DNA of 64,000 nucleotides from Rotaria sp. Silwood1 (lineage: Eukaryota > Rotifera > Eurotatoria > Philodinida > Philodinidae). The stretch lies in NCBI GenBank assembly GCA_905250075.1, contig CAJNOP010000010.1:2773773-2837772 (forward strand), read 5' to 3'. This document shows positions 22,711 to 32,431 of this stretch, piece after piece (the stretch's first letter is position 1; each line of letters starts with the position of its first letter). A program made the position numbers and the translations under genes. A model generated the notes under the pieces. It saw nothing but the letters and a program-made list of their open reading frames with translations. It was not told where the DNA came from and ran no database searches.

Positions 22711-24162
22711 ATGACAACCAGTATAGTCAAACATTCATCTGATTGTGCTAAATGTGCTATTTGTCAATGTCGTTGTTGTATAAATAAACGTACAAAATGT
22801 TCACGAGTAAAAAAATCTCTTATTCAATCGGATATACAATATAATGATCATGAACGTCATTGTTTACTTATTCTTGTACGTCATGGAATGAGTCAAGATG
22901 AAGTTGATAAACGTTTTTCTGGATGGAATGATTGTGATATATCAAATATTGGTCAACAACAAATGCATCAGACAGGTCAAGCACTTCATCAAGCAAATTT
23001 TTCCATTGATATATGTTTTACAAGTGTCCTTAAACGTGCTATTAAATCTTTGTTTATTATTCAAGAAGAAATGGATTATTTATGGTTACCTGTAAATAAT
23101 ATATGGCGACTTAATGATCGTATGTTAGGTAGTCTGACTGGTTTTCATCGTGATAGAGCTGAATCTTTATTTGGTCAAAATCAAATCAAAGAATGGCTCA
23201 CACGATCTGAATCGGCACCTCCATTACTTGAAGAATCGAATACATTACATCCTAGATTGAATTATAAATATCGTAATATCTCTTCGATTGTTCCATCGAC
23301 AGAAACGCTTATTGATGTTCGAAAACGACTTTTACCGTTCTTTTATGATCAATTATTAAGTAATTTATATTTTGGTAAAAATATTCTTGTTGTTACACAT
23401 GAAGATATAATAAAAGCACTCATTCGTCTTTTGAATAATTATACTGTAGATGAATTTGGTAATCAAGAGATACCAATTGGTATACCTATTATATTTGAAT
23501 ATTCATTAAATACAAATGAATTATTTAATGCTTATTATCTTTCATCAACATTACTTGGGAATAATACAGATAATCAATATCACTTATTTCCAATAGGATT
23601 TGGTAATAAAATATTAACAACAACGAAAGATATCATGAAACAATTACCATTACTAAATATTAATTCGAACATATCTAAAGAGAAACGAAATATTTATAAT
23701 AAAAAACATTCAATGGATACAAACGATCCATTCATGGATATAGATAGTAAGCTTTCGAAATCAAATGTCATATACATATAGAATGAATTTCTTATACAGA
23801 TATTTCTGATATAAATGATTCCAGAGTAGTTGTTCCCCTAGATGATCAACAACAAAATGATAAAGAATTCGAATCTTCAACACTACCGACAGCTGGTATT
23901 TCCTTACATGAATCGGCTACATCAATGTAAGATGATTTTGATTTCGCAAAAAACATTGTATCTTTCTCTATGTAGTCAAGCAAATCTGAACGATGATGTA
24001 CTAATTCGAGATGGCAATGCTTTTTCTGATAATGCTCATGTCATTAGTTCATCAAAACGAAAACCAGATCATATAATAAAGAAAGATAAAAATTGTTGTT
24101 CATCTACTTCTGCTATATATATGCCATCGATCGACAAAAATGTTATGAAACAGATTACATAA
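22711..24162 (+). CDS. Divergent phosphoglycerate-mutase-like protein with Cys-rich head and long tail
   Basis: Three exons (22711-23746, 23800-23926, 23976-24162) give about 449 residues. Residues 50-280 are a cofactor-dependent phosphoglycerate mutase / bisphosphoglycerate mutase fold: LVRHGMSQDE with the phosphorylated His, FSGWNDCDIS, TSVLKRAIKS, IWRLNDRMLGSLTG, VTHEDIIKALIR and IPIGIPIIFEY. Intact enzymes read WRLNERHYG and AHGNS at two of these sites; here the catalytic acid Glu is Asp, the HY pair is ML, and the HGN is HED. Both active-site histidines remain. A 46-residue N-terminal extension holds eight cysteines (CAKCAICQCRCCINKRTKC), and about 110 extra polar C-terminal residues follow the domain, whereas normal enzymes are about 250 residues. 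Mutase activity is doubtful; a regulatory or phosphatase role is possible. The start is the first ATG of the open frame. Confidence 0.8.
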
Positions 24163-24446
24163 AAACTATTTAAATGTCATTTATATTATATAAATTATTT
24201 TTAATTTAAGTATTTTTAAAATCGAAAAACTTAATACAATAATCACTTACATTTTATCACGTATTTCTGTGCATAACTCGATTGCAATAGTCAATGACCG
24301 TTACATGTAGATTGAATATAAATATTAATAATAATCAGCACTTTTGTGGACTCCTTCAAAATTTTATAAAAACATTGAGAAAAAAAAGCTGGCCACATGA
24401 AGAAATTTCAACGAGTCTATCCTTGAGAGATTATTTCATGATTTTT

Positions 24447-24775
24447 TTTTGCCTAATATTTAGTAGATTTCGATTAAAAAAATAAAACTTGAGTAAAACC
24501 AATATAGTATTCTGAATCAGCATTCAAAACTGAGTGAACTCCCGTGCATTTCAAAGATTTTTTCAACTTTTTTTTTCCTTGGAAAAGTTCACTCATAGTC
24601 TTGCTTAGAGTTAACCCTATTTTTTGACTTAAACTTTAGGAGGACTAGGGTGAACTTTTCTATCAAAAACGGAAGTTGAGAAAATTTTTGAAATACACGG
24701 AAGTTCACTCAGTTTTGGATGCTGATTCAGAATATGATATTAGTTTTAATCGAAATCTACTAAATATTAAGCAAA
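24447..24775. mobile_element. Foldback element just downstream of the mutase-like gene
   Basis: Inverted arms of about 125 bases lie at 24450-24575 and 24650-24772. They share TAATATTTAGTAGATTTCG, ATTCTGAATCAGCAT, CAAAACTGAGTGAAC and CGTG.ATTTCAAA, separated by about 75 bases. No coding capacity. The structure fits a non-autonomous foldback or MITE; outer ends and target duplication are not resolved. Confidence 0.7.
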
Positions 24776-25445
24776 ACAATTATATATCGAGAAGAGTCTT
24801 TTTAGGATTTCTTTATGTTGTCAATGTTTCTATATCACTCTGAAGTGCTCGAAAATTACTATCGAACCATATGAATACTATTCTGGTCGATCTTCGGATT
24901 GATAGATAAGAAGAGCTCATCATCCTTAACAACTAGATGCAGTAGATATATGACAGGAATTGACGATTTCAATCGATCTGGATATGACACAAAAAAAAAT
25001 TATAAGTCTAACTGCACCGCAGATCACTTTGAGACATCTTGAGTGAGAGTGTGCCATGATAGAAATTATATTTTTGTAGAGAGCTGATTTCATTAGTTAT
25101 CGACTACTCCTTCCTTTCTTGTTAGGTAATATTCGAATGCTGTAGTTGCCATTGCATCATAACATCAAAATAGCTTCGACTCAATCGCAGTAGTAAATGT
25201 CAGATGAAGTAATATTCCATAAATCATCTAAGTAAAATACGTAGTTTATATTGATACTGTCGATTATCCTTTGAAAATAGAATAAGATTGTTCTTTGTGT
25301 CGAATATCATTAAAAAAAATTCTTATCTAAAATGCACTTTTAAAAAGGATAATATAAAAAAAAATAAACTATTATTACTAGCCATACATTTGTCAAACAA
25401 TTGATTTCAACATATATCAAAAAAAAGACAAATATCAACATTCTC
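24776..25445. other. Intergenic, nothing recognised
   Basis: AT-rich spacer between the foldback element and the EF-hand gene, with no convincing open frame. Confidence 0.4.
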
Positions 25446-26246
25446 ATGAATAATAACAATATATTAACCAATGAACAATGGTCAGAAATTTCGGAAGCGA
25501 TTGATTTAGTTGACCAAACAGGTGACCGTACTGTACTCGATCGAGTATTAAGTTTGTGAAAAAATTAATTTCATCTTATTAGATTTCATTGCTATTTATT
25601 TCTGTCATAGTTTTGATTATGAAAAATTTTATTGAATCTCTTGATAGTGATGAAGAGGATGATGTTCAAAAAAATGATGATGATAATATGGAAAAACAGT
25701 TTGTAATTGCATTAATTGAAAGTGAACTTGCTGAAATGCTAGCCTTTGATGGTTAGTTTTGATTTCAGATACAAAAGGAATTAAGTGTTTTTTTTTTAAT
25801 TTTAACATGTTTAGTTTGTCCAAGTTGGTGTTGTCGTCGTCGACGAAAAATTCAACCTTTTAATCAGAATAGTCATCGATTTTCAGATTATTTAATTAAT
25901 ATAGCACGAGCAAAATCATTTGATAAAGATAATAATGGATTTATTTCAAAAGAAATCATACAGTAAATTATTGATTTGAATTTAATATGAAATATTTATT
26001 TTTTATTTAGACGAATCTTTGGAACACAATTGAGTAATGAGAAAATGAGGGAATTATTGCGCTTTGTAGAAACAAATACTGGTAAGATAAGTTAATAGTT
26101 TTCATTCAATTAATTATGTCTTTCTTTATGTGAAATAGCTGGGAATATTAATTATAAAGGTATATGTTCATTCTGTTTTCTCTTTATATGATTTCTTTTT
26201 TTTTTGATTTATAGATTTCGCAACATTGATGTTAATTATTCAATGA
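25446..26246 (+). CDS. Small EF-hand protein with non-canonical loops
   Basis: Six small exons fit in phase: 25446-25551, 25611-25751, 25815-25962, 26011-26081, 26139-26159 and 26215-26246, giving about 172 residues. The C-terminal half is a calmodulin-like EF pair: the first loop is DKDNNGFISKEI, then an exiting helix QRIFGTQLSNEKMRELLRF, then a second loop ETNTAGNINYKD followed by FATLML. In the first loop the Glu expected at position 12 is at 11 and position 12 is Ile. The second loop starts with Glu and ends in Asp. Calcium binding may therefore be weak. The N-terminal half is acidic (DSDEEDD, NDDDN) and a CPSWCCRRRRK patch with three cysteines and a basic run precedes the EF pair, possibly a palmitoylated membrane patch. 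Specific orthology is not recognised. The first donor is GTTTGT. Confidence 0.7.
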
Positions 26247-27743
26247 TTTCTTTCTCTTATGAACAAACTATTTTTTGCTATCGTTTTATTTTTAATGATA
26301 ATAAATAATCATATTAAAAAAATCGTCAAAAGCTTTTCTTGCAATAAAAAATTCGAATTCCAACATCATTACTTATTTATGTTATCTATTTTTTTCGATT
26401 AGACTGATAGAAAATATCAGATTGTATGTTGTAACAAATTGTATTAATAGTAAGCTTAGTTTTTTAAGAGATACTTCGTGCCAGAGCTGAACGAGGGCTA
26501 TTCTGGCGACCAGCTCTACAGACTAGGAGAAAGTTTAAACTTTCATCCTGTCCTGTGCTCATCTCTGAATCAAATCGACAACAAATTAACAAACCGTTAC
26601 ATCAGAAATTTTCCAAAAAAAAGTTTATTTAGTCAATTTCGATCAAACGTTTCGTAGTAAACAGCCGACGAACTTGATCGTTATCTTTATTTAGAAGTTG
26701 ATAAATCAAAACTAGAATATAATCTTTTACTATTTTGGAAGGAATATGAAGGCGAATTCTTTCGCTTGTCTTGATAAGCCTGATCTATTCATACAATACC
26801 TGTTATTTCAGTTAGTGTCAAGAGACAGTTCATAGGAATCGGTCTAATTATACGAAAAAGAAAAACTAGTCTTAATCCTAAACAGCTAGATAACATCATA
26901 GTAATTAGAACAATGCAAAATAAATATAATACTGTATATAAAAACATTTGTTTCTTTTTCTTTTTCTTTGTATTATTTTTTTCATCAAATATTTTTTCAT
27001 TGTTCAATTTGGCTTTTTGACAGCACCTACTATATGTTAAGATAATGCTGATAAAACTATACAAGTTTATATTTTTTATCTTTATTTCCAATGATGAGCA
27101 CGTCATTAAAATAATAATTCAAGATATATTTGTAGTTTTTCTGTATTCATTTTTGATATAATGTTAAAGGACTTTCATTCAACTGTATACAATCAGTTGA
27201 AACAGGGTTCATGATGTTACAAGTGTCGAACAGTACATATTAATGTAGTTCTATACAAGCGAGATTTTGTTTTCGTCTTATTTCAGCTCTCTGTGACTGT
27301 ATTAAACTTTTATTGCTTCTAATTTTATGAGAATAGAAAAAAAAAGAATAAAAACATAGATCATTTTAAAGGTGACAAGTTTGTACGTTTTGATTGTTAG
27401 TTGTTGAAGTTGAATTCAAAAAACAATTATTTTATTCTAAGTAAAAGAATTACAATAAAATATGCCGCACTCGGTTTAGAAACAATTTCTAAATCAAGTT
27501 TAGTATTGTCTTTAAAGTCTAACTGGTGTATAAGCAATCTTGCAAACATATTAATATTACTATACTACAAAATTTCGACAACTATGGTTCAAAATTAAAT
27601 AGAAAAACAGTTTTATTAAATTGAACTTAATTTTTCTCACAAAAATTCAGACTAAGTCACAATGTCAACTGGTTCTATTGATACAGTGATCATATTGGTA
27701 ACTCTTGTTCTAAAATAAATCAATTATTAATATAATATTCTGG
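26247..27743. other. Intergenic, mostly unassigned
   Basis: AT-rich. A minus-strand open frame at 26789-27106 has a hydrophobic stretch (LYLFCIVLITMMLSSCLGL) downstream of a lysine run, but I see no splice support or family. Nothing else is recognised. Confidence 0.35.
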
Positions 27744-30700
27744 TTAAATATGGATTATTTTACTTGGACGAATATAATCAGACAGACACAGAGTATTCCA
27801 TGCTATCCTATCATTCTGCACAAGTGTACACACAAGTCGAATGAATCTTGGATCATACGGAGCAGGATGTAAAGTTTTAACTATGTCGTCATCAAGTTCA
27901 TAGAATAGCTTGTTTTTTGAGTGGTCTGTCGTCGATAACAATGACTTATTTATTAAACGTAGTGACAACCTTAATAAAACTTATGTTCTTAGCATCAAAA
28001 GTATAGATTGTATAAATCTTACCGAAAAGTTCCATCAGATTCTATAGGCAATGAATTCAGGTCTAGTTTAATTGGATTTACAGCTTCGGTATTTTTGTTC
28101 GTACCAGCAGGCAAGAACTGTATATCTTCACATGGATACAAAATTCGCTTATCATTGACCTTTTCTTCTCGTACAACAGCGACCATTAAATAAAGAGGTT
28201 TTGCTAATTGTTGATGTGTAGAAATGTAAGTTTTTGGTATCTAGTAAAAGATAAATTGACCAGTAAACAGTGTTTTTTATTGAGTTTATAGACAGTTTCT
28301 TAATGTATATTATCTATTCAGTATTTTGTTTAGCCCGGGACTGAAGGGATAGTGCTCTTCTGGAGTTCGTCGTTATTGTGCCATATGCTATGTGTATATG
28401 CTCCAAAAAATAGCTGTTCGCTCTTCTGGAATTTTAGATCGTCCATTCAGAAGAGAAAATTTAGATAAAACACTGAATCTGTTAACATTAGGATCTTAAA
28501 GAGCCTAGCTTAAACATGACAAATGAATGAGATAGTTTCTATCTGATGTGAGTTAGACGTATGATGCATAATTTTATTTCTAGATGTATTTCAATTAACT
28601 ACGGTAACAAGAGATCTTCTGTGTTGCAATCAGAGGTGTAAGCGAATCGACTGAGCCGTCTGCGCATACAAAAATAGATATTTGGTTTTTAAAAATCTCC
28701 GACGTCCAGAATCAGTTTTTAAAGACGTCACCGTCTAATTGCTTGTCATTAAGTCCTCTACCGTCGTTGTCTCTCTTTTTCATTGTCAAAATTTCTCGAA
28801 GCTACAATAGTTTTTAAAAATTTCATCGAAAAATTCGAACTGTCGCCGATCAATGCATTGGCTAACGCTTCTTGTTGCATAACAGATGCTCTTTGAAATC
28901 AAGGTTATAACTGAAGTAAAATGAAGTAGTATTGGAAGATATTTGAAAGAACGGCTTAAACGATTTATCAGGAGTGATCTAATTTTTCTTTCAAAAGCTT
29001 ATGAGTTGGATTATAGATTGACAAAACATACAAATATATAAGCTAAATCTTCATCGTTAATACTTACTTTTATCCGAGGCAAGATACTTTTTCCTGTGTC
29101 TGCTGTTGTCTTGACTCCTTGAATACGCATGACATACGGAGACCGACTTTTGTCTATAAACTCATCAGAAATATCTGTATCATATTGTGTTTTTTGATAA
29201 GGATGAACATCATGTACGAATTGTAACGAAGGTGACAATGGCACTGATATTGTCGGTTGTGCTATTTGATCAGGAAGATGTAAAGTAAGATCATCTGAAT
29301 TTTGTTCATAATAACATGTACATGATGTTCCTACTGGAAAAGCTTCAATACTGGGAGGTTGTTTTACAACAGTATCTAAAATATTTTGAATAGCTGCATG
29401 CGTCTCATGATTCATATGTTCAATGTGATCTAATTCATTGTCATCAGATAGAAATAATGTTTCCGAAATACTTTCTGTAATTGACGTATCGGAATCACAT
29501 ATATGTCTTTTGATATCATCGTTTGATGATAGTAAATTGATTTGATTTACACCAATCAACGATTGAGTAGAATTGATCGGATAATCGAGCTCATGTGATT
29601 GGCACATATCTGTATTTCCTATTGCAAAAATGTGAAGGCATTCTTTATTAAGATCTTCTCCTCTTTTCATATCAATCTTACCTTCTTCTGATCTTGAAAT
29701 GAACCATTCTTCGGGACTTGAAGGTTTGTCTTCTTGATCGTGAATCAAGTTGATCTCTTCTGATGTTTCATTTTCGTTATCAATAGTATTCCATCCGAAC
29801 AATAAACCCTGTGCAGAGTCGTTCGATTTTGCTTCCTTTTCACATCGATCAAGATCATAGCAATCTTAAATGAGAAGTTGCAATTAAAACCTTTTTAAGG
29901 CTAAATATGGTATAGATAGGTCCTATAATGTCTAACATTCGTGTACGTCATAAAAAATATGTCCTATGCTAGTCCACAAAAATGCTATTCAGCTGTTATA
30001 TAGATTTTAATCATTCTTAGAAACAGACATGTTTTTACACAACAAGACATGTCAATTTATTATATGACTATAATAAATGACTACTATCTATCTATCTTCA
30101 AAATATAATGTGCTTCACTGTTTTTTGAAAAACTTTTGGTAGAAATATCATAGAGATCTACTGTTATTTGACCATTCACGAAGAGAAGGTCCTGAGTCAT
30201 TCGAGTACATCGAATTTTGATTAATCAACAATTCCCAGGTGATTCGATCCGACTGTCGGATTACGTCGGATTATATCGGATTATATCGGAAAAATTACCG
30301 GATTTTAACGGATCCGACGGGAACTCGTCGGAAGTTGTCGGCGTCCTAGCCACAGGATTCCGACAGGAGGTTCCGGATGTCGGAATAATCAGGATCCTGC
30401 GAAATCCCTGAAACTCCGACACTTTCCGACATCCAGAACCACTTGTCGGAATCCTGTGGTTAGGATTCCGACAAATTCCGGCGAATTTCTATCGGATTCG
30501 ACAGGGTGAATTCGACCTGGGAAGTAATATTTGTTTTTAGGCTTGAAATGTTGGTTCCTTAGTCACATCGAGGCTAATTGTGGAATCTCAGAAATATTGC
30601 AATAGCAGAGTCAGATAATTTCTAACCTAAAAACAACTATCACCATGCGACTCATCATGGTGAATTACCTTTATATTGCTGCTTTTCATGTGATCAAAAG

Positions 30701-31868
30701 TTAATTGGCTGAAATCGGGAATCTCAGAAAAGTCTTATAGCTCTCGAACAGAACAAGCTAGGAATGTGTTGGCCTTGTGGAGATCGAAAGAGAAGAGATT
30801 TTCCACCAATTAGTCCTATTAAACACCTGAATTTGAAGGAAGATAGCTTCAGAATATCGTTTTCGAAAGTCTTCAACAAGAACTTATCTGATTGGTTAAT
30901 TGATCACTAATTGAATTTCGATATACTTCAAAGGCCTCTGAGTCTTCGCTTCTGAATAGTGAAAAACGCAGGTCTCTATTATGTTCCTATCAAAATTTAT
31001 TCAAAAGACAGACAAGCAAATTAAACTTTGAAATACATGGTAGTTTTGTCAGTAAATTTCTTTCAATATGGTTTAGAATTAGACATCTGCAAAATCAGTT
31101 TTTTTGGTCCCGGTCCCGGTCCCGTCCCGGTGAAAAATGTTTTAGCCCCGGTCCCNNNNNNNNNNCCCGGTCCCGGTCCCGTCCCGGTGAAAAATGTTTT
31201 AGCCCCGGTCCCGGTCCTGGTCAAAATTTTTCTTCAGTCCCAGTCCCGGTCCCGGTCCCGGCCCAAATTTTTTTTTGGTCCCGGTTCCGGTCCCCGTCTG
31301 GACTCGATGCCAGTTAAAAACTGTATTATGGTGAAAAAATTCCGATTCTTGAAACTGAAACGAGGATCGATGAAAATTTTTATCAGAATTGTAAAGAAAA
31401 TTGCTGTTTTTTTAGATTTCTGATCACAAAAATATAAGAAATACCTTAACACAGAATCGAGTTTCTGATAAAAAATAATACCGGGACCAGCTTGAAAATT
31501 TTGGTCCCGGTCCCGGTCCCGGCGGGACCGGGACTACTTTGCAGATGCCTATTTAGAATAGAATTCTTTCTATAATGTAATTCTATACACTTAAACTCAC
31601 CTGATGAAAAAGCATTTAGCAAAACAGAGCCGAAAACCTCGCTGATAGATGTACGAGGTAATTGTTCGTGTAATTCTTTCAAATATTCATCGTCTAACAC
31701 AAATATATCGTTGCAACATTTATCGTCGACTTGAATTTCGAAAGTATCTGCCCTAATACCAAATAATTCTCCAACTATATCTTTGATACAACTTAAAGTC
31801 ATGTTTGAGTTAACGTAAAAACGATAAAATTTGTAGTTATGTCGAAGATGAAGGTTGTACGAGGCCAT
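27744..31868 (-). CDS. Unrecognised family protein, possibly Rel-homology-like (copy B)
   Basis: Four exons (31601-31868, 29068-29864, 28023-28240, 27744-27969) give about 502 residues. The N-terminus (about residues 1-100) is ubiquitin/PB1-like in pattern, with FEIQVDDK followed by FVLDDEYLKEL. A long acidic Ser/Thr-rich middle follows. The C-terminal third holds GKSILPRIK, then LYLMVAVVREEKVNDKRILY, then FIRLVCTLVQNDRIAWNTL. This order recalls Rel/NFAT domains (KSYPxVKI; VVVQLVT; VRLxFxVxL), but the canonical RxRxxCEG loop is not seen, so this is weak inference. The same exon plan and phases (0, 2, 1) recur in the head-to-head copy at 32432-34692. Intron 1 (1.7 kb) has taken up two inverted-repeat elements. 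The last exon may instead splice at the AGTAAAAT near its end, as its paralog does, but no following exon was found. Confidence 0.6.
28241..29067. other. Intron of copy B with possible old repeat
   Basis: An 827-base intron. A stretch near 28405-28490 (CTTCTGGAATTTTAGAT, AGAAAATTTAGATAAAACACTG) loosely resembles 56545-56620 in a myosin intron and may be an old dispersed repeat. Nothing else is recognised. Confidence 0.3.
30232..30523. mobile_element. GTCGGA-rich inverted-repeat element in an intron
   Basis: The ends read TTCCCAGGT and ACCTGGGAA's mirror (CGACCTGGGAA). Inside, CGGATTCCGACA-type units occur in both orientations (GTCGGA, TCCGAC), including two inverted copies of CAGGATTCCGACA with GTTCCGGATGTCGGA / TCCGACATCCAGAAC. 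GC content is strikingly higher than the surroundings. It lies in intron 1 of copy B. No transposase; target duplication not identified. Confidence 0.7.
31104..31290. repeat. CCCGGT hexamer array spanning an assembly gap
   Basis: Tandem CCCGGT/GGTCCC units are interrupted by the 10-N gap at 31156-31165; the real array length is unknown. A shorter inverted array lies at 31499-31535, inside the same hAT-like element. Confidence 0.85.
31156..31165. other. Assembly gap (10 N)
   Basis: Ten N inside the CCCGGT array; probably an unresolved tandem or foldback repeat rather than missing genes. Confidence 0.99.
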
Positions 31869-32431
31869 ATACGGAATAAAACAATTATTGTTGTATATAT
31901 AGTATGCAGCAAATGTTGAAACGTTTATGAATGTTCTTTATCTTGAATAGTATTTTATTTTAAATGTTATAGACAATATGATAAATAAATTTGAATATGT
32001 TCACCTGTTTTTATGGAGATGAAATCGTAATGTTTCCTATCGGTTGATACTCTTGTACTTTTCAATCGATGTAAAGAACGGGTAAGACATTGGCTTGAAT
32101 ATTCCTGCGCACTTTCCTACCAGCAGAAATTTTTTTTTTTCTTTTTTTCGTTCTCACCGTATGCAACGACAAAAAAACAAGGAAGAAAGGTAGGCAACAG
32201 CTCGAATACTCGTGCTCTTGTTTTTATACAGATGAAGTTTATTTATTTATTTTTTTCGTTCTTGCTTATTTCAAATGCAAAATTCAGTGACTCAGTAAGA
32301 AAAACATTTGATTGGTTCAGATTTTGCATATGTTGAGATGAAGTTTTCCATCGTTTTTCTAATCGTATGTGTGATATTCAGATGTACATTATATGCATAT
32401 AAAAAGACGAGAAGACTAAGGTAGCAACGTC
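31869..32431. promoter_or_regulatory. Shared head-to-head promoter region of copies B and C
   Basis: A 563-base spacer separates the two divergent ATGs. A TATATATA-type box lies about 25-35 bases before the minus-strand ATG (near 31893-31902), and ATATAAAAAG lies at about 32398-32407, some 25-35 bases before the plus-strand ATG. A bidirectional promoter is inferred from spacing and TATA-like boxes only. Confidence 0.45.

Larger units (their letters stand above)
31080..31551. mobile_element. hAT-like MITE with exact 8-base target duplication and CCCGGT repeats
   Basis: The 8-base sequence TTTAGAAT occurs at 31072-31079 and again at 31552-31559, directly outside inverted ends TAGACATCTGCAAA and (reversed) TAGGCATCTGCAAA. 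An 8-base duplication plus YAGRNNTGYGCAAA-type ends are the hallmark of hAT elements. Inside are long arrays of CCCGGT hexamers in both orientations, a repeated GTGAAAAATGTTTTAGCCCC unit on both sides of the N gap, and an AT-rich centre. It has no transposase. It sits in intron 1 of copy B. Confidence 0.85.

Noticed and set aside
26460-26570. Relatively GC-richer block that could be a small RNA gene
   Set aside because: I could not fold it into a tRNA or other known RNA, and the Adineta-type spliced-leader sequence is not present in the window.
31028-31423. Open frame with PGPGPVPVKN repeats
   Set aside because: It is only a translation of the CCCGGT array in a hAT-like element and spans the N gap.
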